NCBI GenBank assembly: GCA_024401565.1
Contig: JAKSKU010000002.1
Span: 32,617-96,616 of the forward strand
Source: Paludibacteraceae bacterium
Lineage (GTDB): Bacteria > Bacteroidota > Bacteroidia > Bacteroidales > Paludibacteraceae
Reading direction: 5' to 3'
DNA: 64,000 nucleotides
Both the position numbers and the translations under genes were made by a program. This document shows, piece by piece, positions 60,636 through 64,000 of this stretch (positions are counted from its first letter, which is position 1; each line of letters begins with the position of its first letter). The notes under the pieces are model-generated. The model searched no databases. It was not told the origin of the DNA and saw nothing but the letters and a program-made list of their open reading frames with translations.

Positions 60636-61586
60636 TTACTGAATGTCATCGTCTTCCAAGAATCTCTGGTATTTAGCCTTCTTCTTTGGTATTCTGTAAG
60701 AAAGCAAAACCTCATGAGACTGCTTTGACAATTTTGAGATCTCACCCAAACCTAGGTTGAACGCATAACCTACTCTCAAACGGTTTTTCTCCATACCAAG
60801 TGTGAATGTCAAGTCGTTTGATGAGAACCACGCGCCAGAACCAATATCAGGACGATAAGTAACACCACCCCAAATCATTCTGTTGAAGAATGCCTGTACG
60901 TTAATCTCAGCACGGCTGACTTTGTTACGGTGAGCCAACACAAATGCCGGGCAGATTGTCAAGAAATCAGACGCATACAAAGAAGCTCTTGTATACAAAT
61001 AGAACTGACGACCAGGCACTGATGTCGTAACATTTTCCTCGTTATTCAAAATATGCACGATAGAAGCACCGAACATCAACTTTGGCATAGCCAACTCCAT
61101 ACCGAAGTCCATATCAGGACGAAACTTCTTTTGAGCATCATTTGGGAATGAATTCATACCGATCTCCTCTCTGTCAATCAATCTATGATCAGAAGGATCC
61201 CAAGAATGGTATAGCACACCAAACGAAAGACCCATAGAAAGCAGCATACTCTCATTCATATTAACGTGATATGCATACGCTGGCTTAATTATCAAAGTAT
61301 GGTTGGCAATACCCAAGTCATCGTAACTACAAGAGATACCCATACCTGAACGGATAGACTCTATATAGTTGCTGATGTTAAACACTCCATCCTTTGGAGA
61401 ATCCTCAACATTTGACCACTGCCATCTACCGATCAGGAAGAAGTCGATATCGTCGCTGTTACCAGTAGCGGCTGGGTTGAAGTTCAATCGAGAGAAGAAC
61501 TGCTGAGATAGCATCAAATCTCTTTGTGCGAAAGCCGATATTGTACTTAATACAGCAACGCAAAGTGCTAAAAATCTCGTTTTCAT
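60636..61586 (-). CDS. PorP/SprF-family type IX secretion outer membrane protein
   Basis: 316 residues. Signal peptide (LALCVAVLSTISAFA) and the motif SQQFFSRLNFNPAATGNSDDIDF, typical of the PorP/SprF family (NPA near the N-terminus), followed by beta-barrel-type strands. These proteins link secreted cargo or surface adhesins to the T9SS. It lies 20 bases downstream of the OmpA-family gene. Confidence 0.85.
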   Translation of the reverse strand: MKTRFLALCVAVLSTISAFAQRDLMLSQQFFSRLNFNPAATGNSDDIDFFLIGRWQWSNVEDSPKDGVFNISNYIESIRSGMGISCSYDDLGIANHTLIIKPAYAYHVNMNESMLLSMGLSFGVLYHSWDPSDHRLIDREEIGMNSFPNDAQKKFRPDMDFGMELAMPKLMFGASIVHILNNEENVTTSVPGRQFYLYTRASLYASDFLTICPAFVLAHRNKVSRAEINVQAFFNRMIWGGVTYRPDIGSGAWFSSNDLTFTLGMEKNRLRVGYAFNLGLGEISKLSKQSHEVLLSYRIPKKKAKYQRFLEDDDIQ

Positions 61587-61606
61587 AATATTTTATCCTC
61601 CTCGTC

Positions 61607-62986
61607 TTATTCGTTCAAAATCTTAATATCAGCACGACGGTTCTGCTCATGCTCAGCCTCCGACTGTGCGTTTGGAATCACTGGATCGTGGAATCCACGT
61701 CCTACAGACACCAACTTGCTTGGATCCAATCCACGGTTGATCAACATGTTCTTGATATAGTCAGCACGTTTAGCAGACAACTTGATGTTGTACTGGTCTG
61801 ATCCACGGGCATCGGTATGTCCGGATACCTCGAAGATTGCTCCAGGGAACTCCTGCATTGCGCTTACCAACTCATCCAACTGTGCCTCATACTCTGGCTT
61901 CATCTGTATCTGGTTGAAATCGAAGAACATCAACACCCAGTGGAATCCCTTTGGCTCATCAATTGTGAAGTCTGGCACAAGTTCAGGCTCACGAGTGGCA
62001 ACAAACGGTGCTGGACGATAGATATCATCACTACCCTTACCTCCTGTACGATTTGACATGAACAAACAGATCTTTGGTGATCCGATCATATTATAATCGT
62101 TTGAACTTGAGTTGAATACAGAATCCAAATGAATAGGAGTGTCCCAAATCTCTTTCTCTATTTTTGTGACCTCACCAGACGCTGTATCTGTAAACTCACG
62201 TGTGATATTCTTCAAATGAGACACATATATATCCAAACCACCGTATCCGCCTCCACGGTTAGACGCAAAATATAGCAATGTGTCTTCGTAACACCAAGCA
62301 TAGTCATCACGTGCATTCGAGTTCATCGGGATGATGGAATCACTCGCGTTTTCAGGCATCTTCCAACCGACTCCGTCTCCTGCCTTAGCTCTATCTATAT
62401 ACCAGATGTCACGACCACCAAAACTCTTTTTTGGAAAATCCGCAGAGAAATAAATTCTATTTCCTCCCTTTGCTATTGAAGGGTTGAAAAATCCCGAAAT
62501 TCTATTATAACGGTAAGTCCATCCTGCAGTCACAGTCGAACTTCCCTTTATTGCCTTACGAACTTTATTCAAGCCTTCAATTTCCAACTTGACAGGCTCA
62601 GTGTAAGACCCTTCAGACCATCTTGTCTGATAAAGGTCTGAGTTTCCTACCTCATCTGTTTTCGCAAAATAAATTGTACGACGCTTCTGATCGTATGCAA
62701 ACGTACCTTCTATTCCTAGATCCTGCAACTCTGGACATGGCTCAACATCTACCAACTCGTAAGTGTCGCCAATACGAGCCATATATGCACTATCACCTCT
62801 AAAGAATACTACCTTACCATCTTTATATAATGACATCGGACGCTCCTGCAATTTTGAACTTGCCTGTGATGACGAGAACTCATATCCTTCAGTGAATTCC
62901 TCATGCACTGCAAAAGACGGAAGCACATACGCCACCGCCACAATCAGAGCCAAAACTATTTTCTTACTATTCGCAAACATAGACAT
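61607..62986 (-). CDS. OmpA-family protein with PD40-like propeller, partner of PorP
   Basis: 459 residues. Signal peptide (IVLALIVAVAYVLPSFA), a beta-propeller-like middle with repeated YFAKTDEVGNSDLY, RIYFSADFPKKSFGGRDIWYI and LYFASNRGGGYGGLDIYVS (PD40 type), and a C-terminal OmpA domain (VSGHTDARGSDQYNIKLSAKRADYIKNMLI in separate parts) that binds peptidoglycan. Similar PorE-like proteins anchor the T9SS. With PorP directly downstream this pair suggests a T9SS function, which fits the sorting domains elsewhere in the window. Confidence 0.85.
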   Translation of the reverse strand: MSMFANSKKIVLALIVAVAYVLPSFAVHEEFTEGYEFSSSQASSKLQERPMSLYKDGKVVFFRGDSAYMARIGDTYELVDVEPCPELQDLGIEGTFAYDQKRRTIYFAKTDEVGNSDLYQTRWSEGSYTEPVKLEIEGLNKVRKAIKGSSTVTAGWTYRYNRISGFFNPSIAKGGNRIYFSADFPKKSFGGRDIWYIDRAKAGDGVGWKMPENASDSIIPMNSNARDDYAWCYEDTLLYFASNRGGGYGGLDIYVSHLKNITREFTDTASGEVTKIEKEIWDTPIHLDSVFNSSSNDYNMIGSPKICLFMSNRTGGKGSDDIYRPAPFVATREPELVPDFTIDEPKGFHWVLMFFDFNQIQMKPEYEAQLDELVSAMQEFPGAIFEVSGHTDARGSDQYNIKLSAKRADYIKNMLINRGLDPSKLVSVGRGFHDPVIPNAQSEAEHEQNRRADIKILNE

Positions 62987-63245
62987 AAATAAGTCTCTAC
63001 TTTAATATTTATCCTTTCATAAATGGCATGTGCCACTTAAACAATTTGCAAAGTAAGTTATAATTTTTAAAAATTTACAATATTTCGATAGCATTTATTA
63101 ACAATTATAAAAAAATGTGCTAACAAACATTAATCACAATAGGCAAAAAGCACATAAAACAATCTTTTTTCGGTAAAAATGCAATCTAATGTTCAAATAT
63201 CGGTTTCATATAGGAAAGGTTTGGCGAAACAAATCAATACTCACC

Positions 63246-63364
63246 AAAAAAAAGAGATATTTGATTTAACTCAAATATCTCTATTCTCACTACACATTTA
63301 ATGTAGCACAAAAGGATTTAATATTAGGACTAAACTACAAAATGAACACGTCATCACGACGTTC
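63246..63364 (-). ncRNA. Candidate small RNA of about 120 nt ending at a strong terminator
   Basis: On the minus strand a transcript starting near 63362 would have two small hairpins (GAACGTCG/CGACGTTC-like and CTACA/TGTAG) before a 12-bp perfect stem (63253-63282: AGAGATATTTGA/TCAAATATCTCT) followed by TTTTTTTT. No minus-strand gene lies to the right, so the terminator needs another explanation. The motif TTGGCACGGTTTTTGTTG (63375-63392) upstream resembles a sigma-54 promoter with one mismatch in the GC box. Not proven. Confidence 0.45.
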
Positions 63365-63623
63365 ACTATTTATACAACAAAAACCGTGCCAACTTTGATT
63401 TTTTGCGTGCCAATTTTCAATAAAATTTCAATAAAAGTTTATATTTAACTATAAATCAGCAATATAAATTTTTCAAATTATTTTCAGACCATTTTTGGTT
63501 TCTTTCCTGATTTTACTCGGATTTTCATTTTTCATAATGAATTTTGAGATTTGAAAACAAATTTTGGCACGGAATTTGGTTGGCATGGATCCTGAAACAT
63601 GAAACTTGAAACCAAAAATTTCT

Positions 63624-63631
63624 TAACTTTG
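63624..63631 (+). promoter_or_regulatory. TAnnTTTG box upstream of the MmcQ/YjbR-like gene
   Basis: TAACTTTG, 22 bases before the ATG at 63654. Confidence 0.6.
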
Positions 63632-63653
63632 CACTAACAAAATCTTATAGAAT

Positions 63654-64000
63654 ATGACTATAGAAGACGCTCGTATTTACTGTTTAAGCAAGCCTCATGC
63701 CACAGAAGACATGCCTTTTGGCGACGATTATGTGACTTTCAGAGTCGGAGGAAAGATTTTTGCCGGTCTACCATTGACTGTGCCTAATCTTCTTGTATTG
63801 AAATGCGACGCGGATCTATTCGATGAGATGGTGGCGGAGTACTCTGCTATTGAGCAGGCTTGGCACTGGCATAAACGTTTGTGGATGCAGATTCATCTCG
63901 ACGACGCAGAAATGACATCGGAATTGGTTAAATCTCTTGCGGATAAGGCTTACGAGTTAGTCTATAATAAATTGACTAAGAAGGAAAAGGCGGCGTTGGA
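63654..64000 (+). CDS. MmcQ/YjbR-family protein (3' end outside window)
   Basis: From the ATG at 63654 the frame is open to the end of the window (about 115 residues). MTIEDARIYCLSKPHATEDMPF, VTFRVGGKIFAGLP and KRLWMQIHLD match the MmcQ/YjbR family (cysteine-methyl-like double-wing DNA-binding fold). The length expected is about 120, so nearly all is here. Function not known. Confidence 0.88.
   Translation, partial: MTIEDARIYCLSKPHATEDMPFGDDYVTFRVGGKIFAGLPLTVPNLLVLKCDADLFDEMVAEYSAIEQAWHWHKRLWMQIHLDDAEMTSELVKSLADKAYELVYNKLTKKEKAAL

Larger units (their letters stand above)
62987..63653. other. Long gene-free region with terminator and candidate small RNA
   Basis: Divergent gap of 667 bp. It holds a strong terminator hairpin (63246-63282), two small hairpins upstream of it, sigma-54-like motifs (63375-63392 minus, 63564-63579 plus) and the promoter box of the last gene. 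The remaining AT-rich sequence shows nothing else. Confidence 0.65.

Noticed and set aside
63564-63579. Plus-strand sigma-54-like site before the MmcQ/YjbR-like gene
   Set aside because: The GC box is weak (TTGG) and a TAnnTTTG box lies closer to the start codon, so it is not reported as a promoter.

Overview
The window looks like chromosomal DNA of a Bacteroidota bacterium, most likely of the order Bacteroidales. The signs are type IX secretion sorting tails on several secreted proteins, a PorP/SprF plus OmpA-family pair, a BspA-like leucine-rich-repeat protein, and promoters of the Bacteroidota type (TTTG, about 19-20 bases, then TAnnTTTG). I cannot assign a genus. Most of the window is housekeeping DNA; the region at about 3.9-14.2 kb is accessory and visibly richer in A+T.

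Layout. 1-3769 (minus, cut by the edge) is a fused carbamoyl-phosphate synthase, with the glutaminase (CarA) and synthetase (CarB) in one polypeptide. 4038-11679 is a tight five-gene minus-strand operon: a two-TM channel-like protein with nucleotide-binding domains and a C-terminal RyR domain, then four TIR-domain proteins with different C-terminal modules (degenerate Hsp70-like, FISUMP, zinc ribbon, formylglycine-generating-enzyme-like). A perfect 60-bp direct repeat brackets this operon. A second RyR channel paralogue (12027-14174) lies just outside. 14407-17354 holds two tandem mosaic paralogues of a T9SS-secreted protein; 17.9-18.1 kb holds two tRNA-Arg genes.

18.2-21.7 kb (plus) carries nadE, luxS and a NUP-like nucleoside phosphorylase-family protein. 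21.8-58.8 kb is mostly minus strand: panE, a lipoprotein and rnr; a T9SS protein; cysS with an Lrp regulator; rpsF-rpsR-rplI; a type B-sorted T9SS protein; two S41 proteases; an MMPL-acyltransferase-methyltransferase fusion; a nucleotidyltransferase with a second Lrp regulator; a HAD phosphatase with a transglutaminase-like protein; an AlbA_2 regulator with a 21-bp iteron array; an LRR protein; a second, stand-alone carB with a candidate attenuator leader; a CAP lipoprotein; and parC, a TonB-like gene and radA. A DUF4143 ATPase (plus) lies downstream of four 33-bp palindromic repeats. The right end has an MFS transporter, a heptamer minisatellite, porP with an OmpA-family gene, a candidate small RNA, and the start of an MmcQ/YjbR-family gene.

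The most interesting unit is the TIR/RyR-channel cassette. TIR enzymes of other immune systems make ADP-ribose signals from NAD+. An RyR-domain channel in the same operon suggests several TIR sensors feeding one membrane effector. This is inference from domains and gene order; no activity can be shown from sequence. Small sites of note are a MITE-like repeat family and the palindromic leaders of the tandem T9SS genes.
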